Source of the DNA: Streptomyces sp. SAJ15
GTDB taxonomy: Bacteria; Actinomycetota; Actinomycetes; Streptomycetales; Streptomycetaceae
NCBI RefSeq assembly: GCF_007595705.1
Contig: NZ_NISY01000011.1
Coordinates: 124,001 to 188,000, forward strand
Reading direction: 5' to 3'
Length of the DNA: 64,000 nucleotides
Below, piece after piece: positions 34,038 to 42,342 of the stretch. The notes beneath the pieces are model-generated. The model saw nothing but the letters and a program-made list of their open reading frames with translations, was not told the origin of the DNA and ran no database searches. A program made the position numbers and the translations under genes. The number at the start of each line of letters is the position of its first letter. Within the stretch, counting starts at the first letter, position 1.

Positions 34038-34664
34038 GTGATCCGGGTACTTCTTGTGCACGACTCGCGTCTGCTGCGATCCGCGCTGGCAGCGCTGATC
34101 GCGGCCGAACCGGATATCGAGGTGATCGAAACACCCTGGGACCAGGCGGACGGCCGGGCGCGACTGCTGAAGCCGCATGTGTGCGTCGTCGACACGGACT
34201 GCACCGGCGTGGTGGGGGCCGCGCTGGTGGAGGGTCTGGGCCGGCTGGCGGGCCGCACCGGGCGCCGCGTCGAGGAGGAGGGGCGGCCCCTACTGGTTTT
34301 GGCCAACCCGAAACGGCCGGGTCCGCTGCGGCGCGCCTACGAGGCGCGCGCCCTCGGCTTCGTCAACAAGGACGCTCCGCCGGGCCGGTTGCTGGACGGC
34401 ATCCGCCATGTCGCCAAGGGGGAACGTTACGTCGACGACTCCCTCGGCTTCGGCTTTCTCCAGGCCGCCGAGATCCCGCTGACCCAGCGCGAACTGAGCG
34501 TGCTGTCACTGGCCGCCGGTGGCGCCTCCATCGCCGAGATCGCGAACAGCCTGCACCTGTCCAACGGGACCGTGCGCAACTACATGGCCGCCATCACCCG
34601 CAAGACCGGGGCGCGCAACCGCGTCGACGCGATCCGCATCTCGCGGGGCGCCGGCTGGGTGTAG
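34038..34664 (+). CDS. ramR: RamR-like response regulator (LuxR HTH)
   Basis: A 208-residue regulator. The receiver domain (about 1-120) has the acidic start LLVHDSRLL, a candidate phospho-acceptor Asp in VCVVDTD and the Lys of FVNKDAPP. The usual Ser/Thr after beta-4 is replaced (VLANPK), so phosphorylation may not be canonical. The C-terminal LuxR-type HTH is LTQRELSVLSLAAGG... SNGTVRNYMAAITRKTGARN. The GTG start is preceded by GGGAGGGG. In S. coelicolor RamR activates ramCSAB; the same gene set stands convergent here. Its 3' 159 bp overlap the end of the opposite-strand ramB reading frame. Confidence 0.9.
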   Translation: MIRVLLVHDSRLLRSALAALIAAEPDIEVIETPWDQADGRARLLKPHVCVVDTDCTGVVGAALVEGLGRLAGRTGRRVEEEGRPLLVLANPKRPGPLRRAYEARALGFVNKDAPPGRLLDGIRHVAKGERYVDDSLGFGFLQAAEIPLTQRELSVLSLAAGGASIAEIANSLHLSNGTVRNYMAAITRKTGARNRVDAIRISRGAGWV

Positions 34665-36587
34665 TCCCCCACTCCAGTCCCCGGCCAGATCCCGGTAGAG
34701 CGCCGAGCGCTCCAGCAGCTCCGCGTGGCGTCCGCAGTCCGTCCGTCGGCCGTCCAGCACCAGGATCCGGTCGGCGCGGCGGGCCGAGGCGGCCCGGTGG
34801 GCGATGACGACCAGAGTGGTGCGGGTGGGACGCTCGGAATCCGGGGCGCCGTGGGGACCGGGCGGGACCGGCCGCCGGGCGAAGGCCCGCTCCACCCGGG
34901 CCTCCGCCGCCGGGTCCAGATGACAGGTGGCCTCGTCCAGCAGGACCACCGGCGCGCACGAGAGATACGCCCGGGCCAGCGCGATCAGCTGGCGCTCGCC
35001 CGCGGAGAGGGCGGCCGGGTCGAGGACCGCCTCCGACCCGCCCAGCCGCTCCGCGAGCCCGTCCAGGCCCACCGCCGCCGCCGCGGCCGCCAGCTCCGCC
35101 TCCGGCACCGGGTCGGGGCGCAGATAGCGCAGGTTGTCGCCGAGGGTGCCGGAGAAGACGTACGCCTCCTGCGGGATCAGCACCCGCAGCCCGGTCGCGC
35201 GGGTCGTGGCGTCGCCCCGCACCGGCAGCCCGCACACCCGGATCTCCCCGCCGCGCGGCTCCAGCACGCCGGCGATCAGACCCGCCAGCGTGGACTTGCC
35301 GATGCCGCTCGGCCCGACCACGGCCAGGTGCCCGCCGGCCGGGACGGTGAGGTCCAGCCCCGCCACCACGGGGGCGGCCGACTCGCCGTACGCGAAGGAG
35401 ACCGCGCGGAGCTCGACGGCGGGGGGCGCCTCGGCGGAAGCGGCGGGGGGTTCGGCGGCAGACCGCGGGGGGCGCCCGTGGCCTGCCGGCTCCCGCGGTC
35501 CGGACAGTCGTCGCAGCACCACGGCCAGTCGGGAGCCGCCGGTGCCCAGGGCGTGCATGAGGCTCTGCAGGGCGGGCAGCAGCGACTGCGTGAGGTAGAC
35601 GAACGCGCCCACCAGGGCGCCCGCGGTCACCCCGTGGTCGAGCAGCCACGGGCCGGCCACCAGGAGCAGTACGACCGGCAGCCGACCGCCGACCGCGACG
35701 GCGACGACCCGCAGCACCCCCCAGCGGGCCAGGGCGCGCGCCGCGCGGGCCTCGCTCTCGATGTGCGCGTCGACCCGCGCCGCGATCCGCTCCTCGGCCC
35801 CCGCGGCGGTGATGTCGCGCAGCCCGGCGGCGACGCCGCCCAGGGACTCGGCGATGGTCTCGTCCGCCACCAGGAACGCCTCCTGGCGGCGGGCCAGCGG
35901 TCGCAGGGTCGCCACGAAGAGCCCGAGGCCGAGCAGCAGCGGCGGGAGGACGACCAGCAACAGCGCCGGGGCGAGCGAGCAGAGACCGATCAGGGCGCCG
36001 GCCGCGGTGAAGACGAAGGCACGCGAGACCATCACCAGACCGGCGAAGGTGTCGCGGGCGATCTCCACCTGGTGGGTGAGGCGCGATACGGCGGCGTCGC
36101 CGGTGCCGGGCGCGCCGTCCCGCGCGGACTCCCGCAGCGCCCGCTCGACGACGCGGCGCACCAGCGCGTCGCGCAGCGGCTCGACGAGCGCGGCCACCGC
36201 GCGGTAGACGCGCCCGGTGCCGTAGGCGCCGACGACGACGGCGAGCGCCGCGACGGCCAGCCAGCCGAGACCGACGCCCCGCTCGCCCGCCAGGAAGCCG
36301 TCGTCCAGGGCCCGCGCGAGGGCGTAGCCGGTCAGGAACGTCTGCCCGGCCTCCAGCACCGACCAGGCCGCCAGCCGGGCGAGCACGGCGCGCTCGCGGC
36401 GCAGATGGCGCCGCACCTCGACGGCGCGACCGGCGGGGGGCGCGGCGTGGCGCCCGGCGGGGCGACCGGCGGTGCGCCATGTGCCGCGCCGGGCGGGGCG
36501 CCTTGTGCCGCCCCCGGCGCGGCGCCTTGCTCCGCGCCCGGCGGGGCGACGCCCGGCGTGGGTCTCCGCGCGGCGGGGCTCAGCCAT
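34506..36587 (-). CDS. ramB: ABC transporter permease-ATPase, RamB-like
   Basis: A 693-residue half-transporter. A very Arg/Pro/Ala/Gly-rich N-terminus (about 1-55, built from short repeats such as GGAAR/PAGR) precedes six membrane helices (about 70-330). The nucleotide-binding domain has Walker A GPSGIGKST, the signature LSAGERQLI and Walker B VVLLDEATCH, with the switch His in VVIAHR. ATG 36587 overlaps the ramA stop by 8 bp. The frame has no stop until 34506, so the last 53 residues overlap the convergent ramR gene, which is unusual. With ramA it should export the lanthipeptide. The signature AGER replaces GGQR/Q. Confidence 0.88.
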   Translation of the reverse strand: MAEPRRAETHAGRRPAGRGARRRAGGGTRRPARRGTWRTAGRPAGRHAAPPAGRAVEVRRHLRRERAVLARLAAWSVLEAGQTFLTGYALARALDDGFLAGERGVGLGWLAVAALAVVVGAYGTGRVYRAVAALVEPLRDALVRRVVERALRESARDGAPGTGDAAVSRLTHQVEIARDTFAGLVMVSRAFVFTAAGALIGLCSLAPALLLVVLPPLLLGLGLFVATLRPLARRQEAFLVADETIAESLGGVAAGLRDITAAGAEERIAARVDAHIESEARAARALARWGVLRVVAVAVGGRLPVVLLLVAGPWLLDHGVTAGALVGAFVYLTQSLLPALQSLMHALGTGGSRLAVVLRRLSGPREPAGHGRPPRSAAEPPAASAEAPPAVELRAVSFAYGESAAPVVAGLDLTVPAGGHLAVVGPSGIGKSTLAGLIAGVLEPRGGEIRVCGLPVRGDATTRATGLRVLIPQEAYVFSGTLGDNLRYLRPDPVPEAELAAAAAAVGLDGLAERLGGSEAVLDPAALSAGERQLIALARAYLSCAPVVLLDEATCHLDPAAEARVERAFARRPVPPGPHGAPDSERPTRTTLVVIAHRAASARRADRILVLDGRRTDCGRHAELLERSALYRDLAGDWSGGLHPAGAPRDADRVDAVARPGLAGDGGHVVAHGPVGQVQAVRDLGDGGATGGQ

Positions 36588-38661
36588 CGCGGTCCTCGGT
36601 GAACACCGCGCGGTAGGACGGGTCTCGCCACAGCTCGGCGTGCGGGGCCACGGCTCGCAGCCGCCCGCCGTCCAGCCAGGCCACCAGGTCGGCGCGGGCG
36701 GCCGTCGCGGCGCGGTGGGCGACGACCAGCCGGGTGCGTCGGGTGGCCGGGTCCGACAGGGCGCGGACGACGCGGCGCTCGGTGACGGTGTCCAGGCTGG
36801 AGGTCGCGTCGTCCAGGACGAGGACCCGTCCGTCGTGCGCGAACGCGCGGGCCAGGCCCAGTCGTTGCGCCTCGCCACCGGAGAGCGGGGCGGCCGCGCA
36901 CGGGGTGGCGTAGCCGCCCGGCAGCAGCCGGATGAACTCGTCGGCGCAGGCCGCGCGGGCGGCCGCGGCGACCCGCGCGGGCGGGGGCTCGTCCAGCCCC
37001 AGGGCGATGGTGTCGCCCAGGGTGTCGCCCAACAGCGCCGGGCGTTCGAAGGCGTAGCCGACGGCACGGCGCAGCACGTCGTGGCGGAGCTCCGGCAGGG
37101 GCACCCCGTCGAGCAGCACGCGGCCGCGGTCGGGGTCGGCCAGCCGACCGGCCAGGGCCGCCAGCACCGACTTGCCGCTGCCGGAACGGCCCACGACGGC
37201 CACCGAACTCCCACCGGGCACCCACAGGTCGACGTCATGGAGGACGACGCGACCACCGCGCACGGCCCCGACCCCGCGCATCTCCAACGTCCCCGGCGGG
37301 TGCGCCCAGGACGGGCGCCACGCGGCGTGCCCGGCCTGGGGCGTGGGCGGCCGCGGCGGCGGGAGCGGAAGGTGCCTCGCCTGCGGCCCTCCGGGCTCGG
37401 GCGACAGCGGCGCGGGCTCCGCGGGGTACCCGGGCGGTGAGTCCGGCGAGGCCGGGGGCGTAGGGCCGGGCTGAGGGGCGAGCGGCCGCGACGGCCGGTA
37501 CGGAAAGCGCCGCCCCGACGGCCACCCGGGCGGTGCGGGGTTCGGCGGGCCCACCGGACCCGGCGCGTGGTGGGTGGGGAGGAGGCGGGTGCCGTAGGCC
37601 GTGGTGGGCACGGCGAGGACGTCGCCGAGCCGGCGGGCGGCGGCGCGGCTGCGGACCAGGCCGTTGAGGTGGCCGACGAGGGCGCCGAAGCCGGTGGCCA
37701 GGACGGCGTAGCGGGAGGCGGCCAGCAGGCCGCCGACGGTCAGTTCGCCGGCCACCAGCCGGATTCCGGCGACGGCGAGCACGGCGATCTGCAACAGCGG
37801 TACCAGGGCGGCGGCCTGTGCCGTGGAGCGGCCCTGCACCCGCCACATGCGGTGGCCCTGGTGGGCCAGTTCGGGCAACGGCTGGAGGATCCGGGCCCGC
37901 TCCCGCTCCGCGGTTCCGGCGGCGGCGATGGTGCGGGCGCCGCGCAGCGCCTCCGTCAGCCGGGCCGCGATCTCGCCCTGACTGTGCTGGTAGCGGGCCA
38001 CGCTGTCCGTGGTGTGCCGGACGAACGACTTCAGCAGTACGGCGAGCAGGGGCAGACCGAGCAGGAAGGCCACGGCGAGCCACGGATCGATCAGGGCGAG
38101 GGCGACCAGGCCGCCGACGGGGGTGATCACGGCGGCGAGGGCGGCGGCCAGCGCCGCGGGGGCGGTGCCGGCGTGAGCGGCGTTGCCGACGAGTCGGGCC
38201 ACGACGTCACCGGGGGCGAGCCCGTCCGGGCGGGGGCCGGTGGCCAGGGTGTGGCGCAGCAGCCGGCCGCGCACCCAGGCGGTGGAGCGGGCGTTGGTGG
38301 TGCCGGTGAGCAGCCCGTCGAGGGCGTCCAGGACCACGATCAGTCCGGTCAGCGCGGCGCACACGGCGATCCAGTGCCGCGTCCGTGCCGCGTCGGGGTC
38401 GCCCAGCAGAAGGTCGAGGGTGTGGCCGAGGACCGCGGGCACGGCGAGCGCGGCGGCGGCCGAGGAGGTGGTGAGCAGACAGATGGTGGCCGCTCGGGCG
38501 GCGTTGTGCCGCAGTGTGCCCCGCAGCAGGCGGTCGGCGGCGCGGGCGGCGGAGGCCCCGGCGTCCGCGGGCGCGGCGTCGGCGGGTGGGCGGGTACCGA
38601 TGTGGTGGCCGGTCCGGCCGGCGTGGGAGCGGGCGGAGCGCGTGCGGGGGGCGGCGGCCAT
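36580..38661 (-). CDS. ramA: ABC transporter permease-ATPase, RamA-like
   Basis: A 693-residue half-transporter. Six helices lie between about 50 and 320. A long Pro-rich linker (about 370-440, PPGWPSGRR... PPRPPTPQAG) separates them from the ATPase domain, which has Walker A GRSGSGKSV, signature LSGGEAQRL and Walker B VLVLDDATSS. ATG 38661 is the likely start; a longer in-frame extension exists but has no ribosome site. It follows ramS after an attenuator hairpin, and overlaps ramB. RamA/RamB-type pairs are implicated in export of SapB-like peptides. The proline-rich linker is longer than in typical exporters. Confidence 0.88.
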   Translation of the reverse strand: MAAAPRTRSARSHAGRTGHHIGTRPPADAAPADAGASAARAADRLLRGTLRHNAARAATICLLTTSSAAAALAVPAVLGHTLDLLLGDPDAARTRHWIAVCAALTGLIVVLDALDGLLTGTTNARSTAWVRGRLLRHTLATGPRPDGLAPGDVVARLVGNAAHAGTAPAALAAALAAVITPVGGLVALALIDPWLAVAFLLGLPLLAVLLKSFVRHTTDSVARYQHSQGEIAARLTEALRGARTIAAAGTAERERARILQPLPELAHQGHRMWRVQGRSTAQAAALVPLLQIAVLAVAGIRLVAGELTVGGLLAASRYAVLATGFGALVGHLNGLVRSRAAARRLGDVLAVPTTAYGTRLLPTHHAPGPVGPPNPAPPGWPSGRRFPYRPSRPLAPQPGPTPPASPDSPPGYPAEPAPLSPEPGGPQARHLPLPPPRPPTPQAGHAAWRPSWAHPPGTLEMRGVGAVRGGRVVLHDVDLWVPGGSSVAVVGRSGSGKSVLAALAGRLADPDRGRVLLDGVPLPELRHDVLRRAVGYAFERPALLGDTLGDTIALGLDEPPPARVAAAARAACADEFIRLLPGGYATPCAAAPLSGGEAQRLGLARAFAHDGRVLVLDDATSSLDTVTERRVVRALSDPATRRTRLVVAHRAATAARADLVAWLDGGRLRAVAPHAELWRDPSYRAVFTEDRDG

Positions 38662-38765
38662 GCGCGGTGGTCCTCGCGTCCGTGGGTCCTGGTGTCGACG
38701 TCGCACCCGGTTCGTCGGCGGGCGGGTGGCGACCGCCGGCGTCCGGGAGGGGCGGCGACGGGGGT

Positions 38766-38800
38766 GCGGCCCCGGGTGGCGTGACTTCACCCGGGGCCGC
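38766..38800 (-). terminator. Attenuator hairpin between ramS and ramA
   Basis: GCGGCCCCGGGTG and its exact complement form a 13-bp stem with a 9-nt loop, beginning 20 bp after the ramS stop on the minus strand. Such partial terminators let the small peptide gene be expressed more than the transporter genes behind it. No T-run follows. Confidence 0.8.
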
Positions 38801-38819
38801 GGCACAGAGGCCCGTCAGA

Positions 38820-38945
38820 TCACAGGCAGAGCAGGAAGCTGTTAGAGCTGTGCTTGTCGCAGGCCAGCAGGCTCAGGCTGCTCTGGTCGCCGCCGCTGTG
38901 GTCGGACTGGGGGGTCTCCAGGCTCTGCAGGTCGAGAAGGGCCAT
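38820..38945 (-). CDS. ramS: Class III lanthipeptide precursor, SapB-like
   Basis: A 41-residue precursor. The leader MALLDLQSLETP carries the LFDLQ-type recognition motif of class III lanthipeptides (LLDLQ, 3-7). The core after about residue 20 contains two S-x-x-S-x-x-x-C motifs, SSLSLLAC (22-29) and SSNSFLLC (33-40), the same double-ring layout as SapB and AmfS. Dehydration of Ser and addition of Cys would give two lanthionine or labionin rings. The ATG has AAAGGA 11-16 nt ahead. It lies between ramC and ramA, and a hairpin follows. The core residues differ from SapB (TGSRASLLLC...), so the mature peptide is a distinct homologue. It would act as an extracellular surfactant for aerial growth, by analogy. 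Confidence 0.95.
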   Translation of the reverse strand: MALLDLQSLETPQSDHSGGDQSSLSLLACDKHSSNSFLLCL

Positions 38946-39010
38946 GGTGGTCGTGTCCTTTCGTGGTTTCTTCCGTGGGGACGGGAGGCTCGGGTTCGAG
39001 CTCCTCGCAC

Positions 39011-41890
39011 TTACTCGGTTTCGACCCCTGGATGGGGCCGGCTCTGGGGCCGCCGCAGCGGCGGGAGGAAGGGCAGTCCGACCGGCTCGGTGTGCCGTGC
39101 CGCGCCGAGCGCGAGCAGGCAGCCCGCGGTTCCGGTGCCCAGGTCCATGGAGAGGCGCATCATCTGGTCGCCGGGGAAGGCGAGGTGGCCCTGGTACGGC
39201 ATGCCGTACCAGGCCAGTCGCTCCGCCTGGGCGGCGAGGTGCGCGGGCTCGGTGCCGGGGGTGGTGGTGCGGCTGAGGTGCAGCACCATTCCGGCACGGC
39301 CGTTGAACAGGCCCGGCTGGGCGTAGTAGCGCAGTCGAGCGGCGGGCGTGATCGCGGCGCGGGCCGCCTCCAGGCGTTCGTCGGCGCGATGGGCCAGGTA
39401 GCTGTCGAGCACCATGCCGATGCCGACGCTGCCGCCACCGAGGTAGGGCATGGTGCGCACGCCCTCGTCGACGAGGAGGGTGCCGTGGCGGTCCGGCACG
39501 CAGCGGTCCAGGTCGCGGCGGAGTGCGGCGGCCGCGAGGTCGAGCAGGGCGGGGTCGCGGTCGTGCTCGTAGCGCCGCAGGAAGAGCAGGGCCGGGCCGC
39601 TGGCGCCGTATAACAGTCCGGCCCGCCCCTTGGCGCCGCCGCGCCGTGCGCCCGCGCCGTCCCGGGCGTCGGCGTCGGGCTCGTCGGCGGTGAACCGGTC
39701 GGCGAGCAGCCGGGTGGCCTCCGCGGCCCGGTCGGCCAGGGCGCTCTCGCCGGTGGCGCGGGCCAGGTGGTCGAAGGCGAGGCCGAGCCCGGCGACGCCG
39801 CCGTGCAGATCGGGGGTGAGCCGCTGCCACTTCTCGGCGAGGACGCGGTCGACGAGTTCCAGGGCACGCTCGGTGTGGCCGAGCCGTTCCAGGACGTGGG
39901 CGACGCCGGCCAGTCCGTCGTAGAAGCCGAGCGGGGTGCCGAGCGGCGGCGGGGCGGTGTGCGCGAGCAGCCACTCCTCGCCCGCCTCGTAGCGCCCGGC
40001 GCCGGTGCGGTCGAGGGCGTAGAGGACGCCCGCCGCGCCGTGTGCCACACCCAGGCCACCCCCGTCGCCGAACTGCGCGACGTCGCCGGGGAACAGCCGG
40101 TCGTCCCGCTCCGGGCTGGCCGAGGCGCGGATGGCGCGCGCCATCGAGTCCCGGCTGAGCGGCCAGTCGGCGGGGTCGACGGGGAGATACGGCTCCGGTG
40201 CGGGGGCCGCCGCCACGGTGCCGCGGGACGCGGCGCCCACGGCGCCGGACGTACCACCTGGCGCGGCGCCCGCGGCGCCGGACATGCCACCTGACGTGCC
40301 GATGGCGGAGCCGGACGTGCCGTCGGACACGGCCCCGGCGCTCCCGGGCGCCTCCGTCGGCGGTGCCGTGGCCGTACGGGTCACGGCTTCCGTACGCGCA
40401 CGGGGCTCGGCGGCCGGGACCGCGTCTCCCGGCTCATGGCCGGTGATCACCCGGACCGCCTCGTCGAGGAAGGCTCGGTCCACCGGGAACTGCGTGGCGG
40501 CGACCTCGGCCAGGTGGGCCGCCTTGGCACGGTCCACCACCAGCAGCGAGGTCATCGGGACGAAGAGCGCGAGCCGGAGACAGGCCAGCGCGTAGCGGTC
40601 GACCTCGAAGCCGGTGCGGTCCGCGGGGGCGATGAAGCCGGGGTGGGCGATGACCTGGCGCCGGTTCTCGCCGATGTGCGCGGCGGCCTCGAAGTCCAGC
40701 AGGGTCACGGACCGTTCGCCGGGCGCGACCATGATGTTGAACATGTGCAGGTCGTTGAAGACCACGCCCCGGCCGTGCACGGCGGCGACGGCCTCCTCCA
40801 CGGCGTCGTGGATGGTCATCGCCCAGCGCGTGTAGTCGGCGACGGCCTCGGGCTCCGGGTCGATGGCGAGCAGCGGATGGCGGCGCGCGAAGAAGGAGTT
40901 GAGGGTCTGACCGGGCAGGTGGTCCATCACCAGGAAGCGGTGGTCGCCCAGGGTGAACCAGTCCCGGACCTCGGGCGCGACGCCCAGCCCGGACAGCCGC
41001 TCCAGCGCCGTCCTCTCGCGCTCCAGCCGGGCCACGGCGTCCGCCCCGTCGGAGGCCAGCCCGGCGTGCGGCCGCGCCTCCTTGAGGACCACCCGCTCCC
41101 CGGTCCGGGTGTCGCGGCCCTCGTAGACGCCGCCGCCGTTGGAGAAGTGCAGCGCCCGCTCGATGCGGTACGGCAGGTCGCCCACGGTGGTGGCGTTGCG
41201 GGCGGCCAGATGCGGTTCGAGGAAGTCCGGAAGCGTCACCCACTCGGGGACGTGGAAGGTCGGGTCCCTGCGGTCGGGGACCAGCCGGCCCGAGGCGTCC
41301 TCGATGGCCGGGACCAGCGCGCCGCCACCCGCGCCGTCCACGCAGTAGCGGTGCGCGAAGCCGCCGTAGCGGACGTACAGCGGGCCCTGGTGCCACCTCA
41401 GGTCGGTGAGGATGTACGGCCCGGGCTCGCCGTCGAGCAGCTCCCCCAGCTCCCGGAGAACGGTGTGGAGTTCCCCCTCGTCCGCCGGATAGAGGGTGGC
41501 GAACTTCCCACTCGAACCGCGCCCCGCGTATTTCGAGTTCCGCAGGTGCAGCGCATGGCGGGTGGGGACGAATTTGAAGGGGATTTCCCGGGGGACGCAA
41601 TAGTCCCAGACCTTGGCGGCGGTCTTCTCCGCGTTCTCCAGACAGGCCGAGACATGGATCTTCCAGCCCTGGAGCGGCCGACCGGGGCGCGGCGCGCCCT
41701 CCGCCGTCACCGGATTGACGTGAAACCAGTCTCCGGAGACGGAGGTCTTCCAACCGTCGGGCACGGGGCGCTGGGCGGCCTCGTAGAAACCGCTGCTCTC
41801 CGCGGCTCCGGGGCGGCCGCCGGACAGACGGTCGGGGGTCTCGTAGAAATACCTGTCCGCAAGACAGAAGACCTCGTACCGCTTGTCCAT
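39011..41890 (-). CDS. ramC: Class III lanthionine synthetase (RamC/LanKC)
   Basis: A 959-residue three-part enzyme. The N-terminal lyase-like domain (about 1-230) starts MDKRYEVFCLADRYFYETPD. A Ser/Thr-kinase-like domain (about 235-500) has the nucleotide loop GGGVYEGRD, the Lys in RVVLKEARP, the catalytic Asp in VVFNDLHMFNIMV and LLDFEAAAH in place of DFG. A Thr/Ala/Gly-rich linker (about 505-560) leads to a LanC-like cyclase domain (about 570-940) that lacks the CHG zinc ligands, as expected for class III. It phosphorylates and dehydrates Ser of RamS and closes the rings. Leu760 is a TTA codon (39611-39613), implying bldA-dependent translation. It is first in the ramCSAB operon. Confidence 0.96.
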   Translation of the reverse strand: MDKRYEVFCLADRYFYETPDRLSGGRPGAAESSGFYEAAQRPVPDGWKTSVSGDWFHVNPVTAEGAPRPGRPLQGWKIHVSACLENAEKTAAKVWDYCVPREIPFKFVPTRHALHLRNSKYAGRGSSGKFATLYPADEGELHTVLRELGELLDGEPGPYILTDLRWHQGPLYVRYGGFAHRYCVDGAGGGALVPAIEDASGRLVPDRRDPTFHVPEWVTLPDFLEPHLAARNATTVGDLPYRIERALHFSNGGGVYEGRDTRTGERVVLKEARPHAGLASDGADAVARLERERTALERLSGLGVAPEVRDWFTLGDHRFLVMDHLPGQTLNSFFARRHPLLAIDPEPEAVADYTRWAMTIHDAVEEAVAAVHGRGVVFNDLHMFNIMVAPGERSVTLLDFEAAAHIGENRRQVIAHPGFIAPADRTGFEVDRYALACLRLALFVPMTSLLVVDRAKAAHLAEVAATQFPVDRAFLDEAVRVITGHEPGDAVPAAEPRARTEAVTRTATAPPTEAPGSAGAVSDGTSGSAIGTSGGMSGAAGAAPGGTSGAVGAASRGTVAAAPAPEPYLPVDPADWPLSRDSMARAIRASASPERDDRLFPGDVAQFGDGGGLGVAHGAAGVLYALDRTGAGRYEAGEEWLLAHTAPPPLGTPLGFYDGLAGVAHVLERLGHTERALELVDRVLAEKWQRLTPDLHGGVAGLGLAFDHLARATGESALADRAAEATRLLADRFTADEPDADARDGAGARRGGAKGRAGLLYGASGPALLFLRRYEHDRDPALLDLAAAALRRDLDRCVPDRHGTLLVDEGVRTMPYLGGGSVGIGMVLDSYLAHRADERLEAARAAITPAARLRYYAQPGLFNGRAGMVLHLSRTTTPGTEPAHLAAQAERLAWYGMPYQGHLAFPGDQMMRLSMDLGTGTAGCLLALGAARHTEPVGLPFLPPLRRPQSRPHPGVETE

Positions 41891-42102
41891 ATCGTTCCCC
41901 CTCGGCTGCTCCGGGAAATGAGATTTCCATGAACACCGGAAGGGGAACAGTCACATCCGTCACGAAGGAACCATGCGGTACGCATGAGTAACACTTGGGG
42001 CGCGACAGAGGCACCGCGGAAGGGGGGCACACGGCACACACGGGAAGTCCCGTGAAATCGCGCAACTGTACCAAGAATCTTTGGCCAATATCTCACGTTC
42101 CG

Positions 42103-42339
42103 CTATTCGGCGGGTGGGAATACCGGCTCTCCGCCGTCGCCGAGACGCAGCACGATGGCCTCCACGGGGCACCCCTCGGCCGCCGCCAGCACCGCGTCCG
42201 ACGCCTCGACCTCGGGGGTCACGGGGCGGGAGCGGCGCGTGGCGCCGTCCAGCCGGAAGGCGTGCGGGGCGGTGCTCACACACAGACCCGAACCGACGCA
42301 GAGCCCGTGGTCCACGGCCGCCCGCCAGCGGTCCGCCAT
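42103..42339 (-). CDS. [3Fe-4S] ferredoxin (P450-partner type)
   Basis: A 78-residue ferredoxin. Three cysteines are placed as in CYP-associated [3Fe-4S] proteins: DHGLCVGSGLCVSTAPHAF (two Cys) and EGCPVEAI (third). The family carries electrons to cytochromes P450 or other oxygenases in the cytoplasm. ATG 42339 lies 3 bp after the aldehyde dehydrogenase stop, so it is co-transcribed as the second gene. No P450 is adjacent. A cyp125-like gene lies about 9.6 kb away in this window and is a candidate partner. Confidence 0.93.
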   Translation of the reverse strand: MADRWRAAVDHGLCVGSGLCVSTAPHAFRLDGATRRSRPVTPEVEASDAVLAAAEGCPVEAIVLRLGDGGEPVFPPAE

Positions 42340-42342
42340 CCC

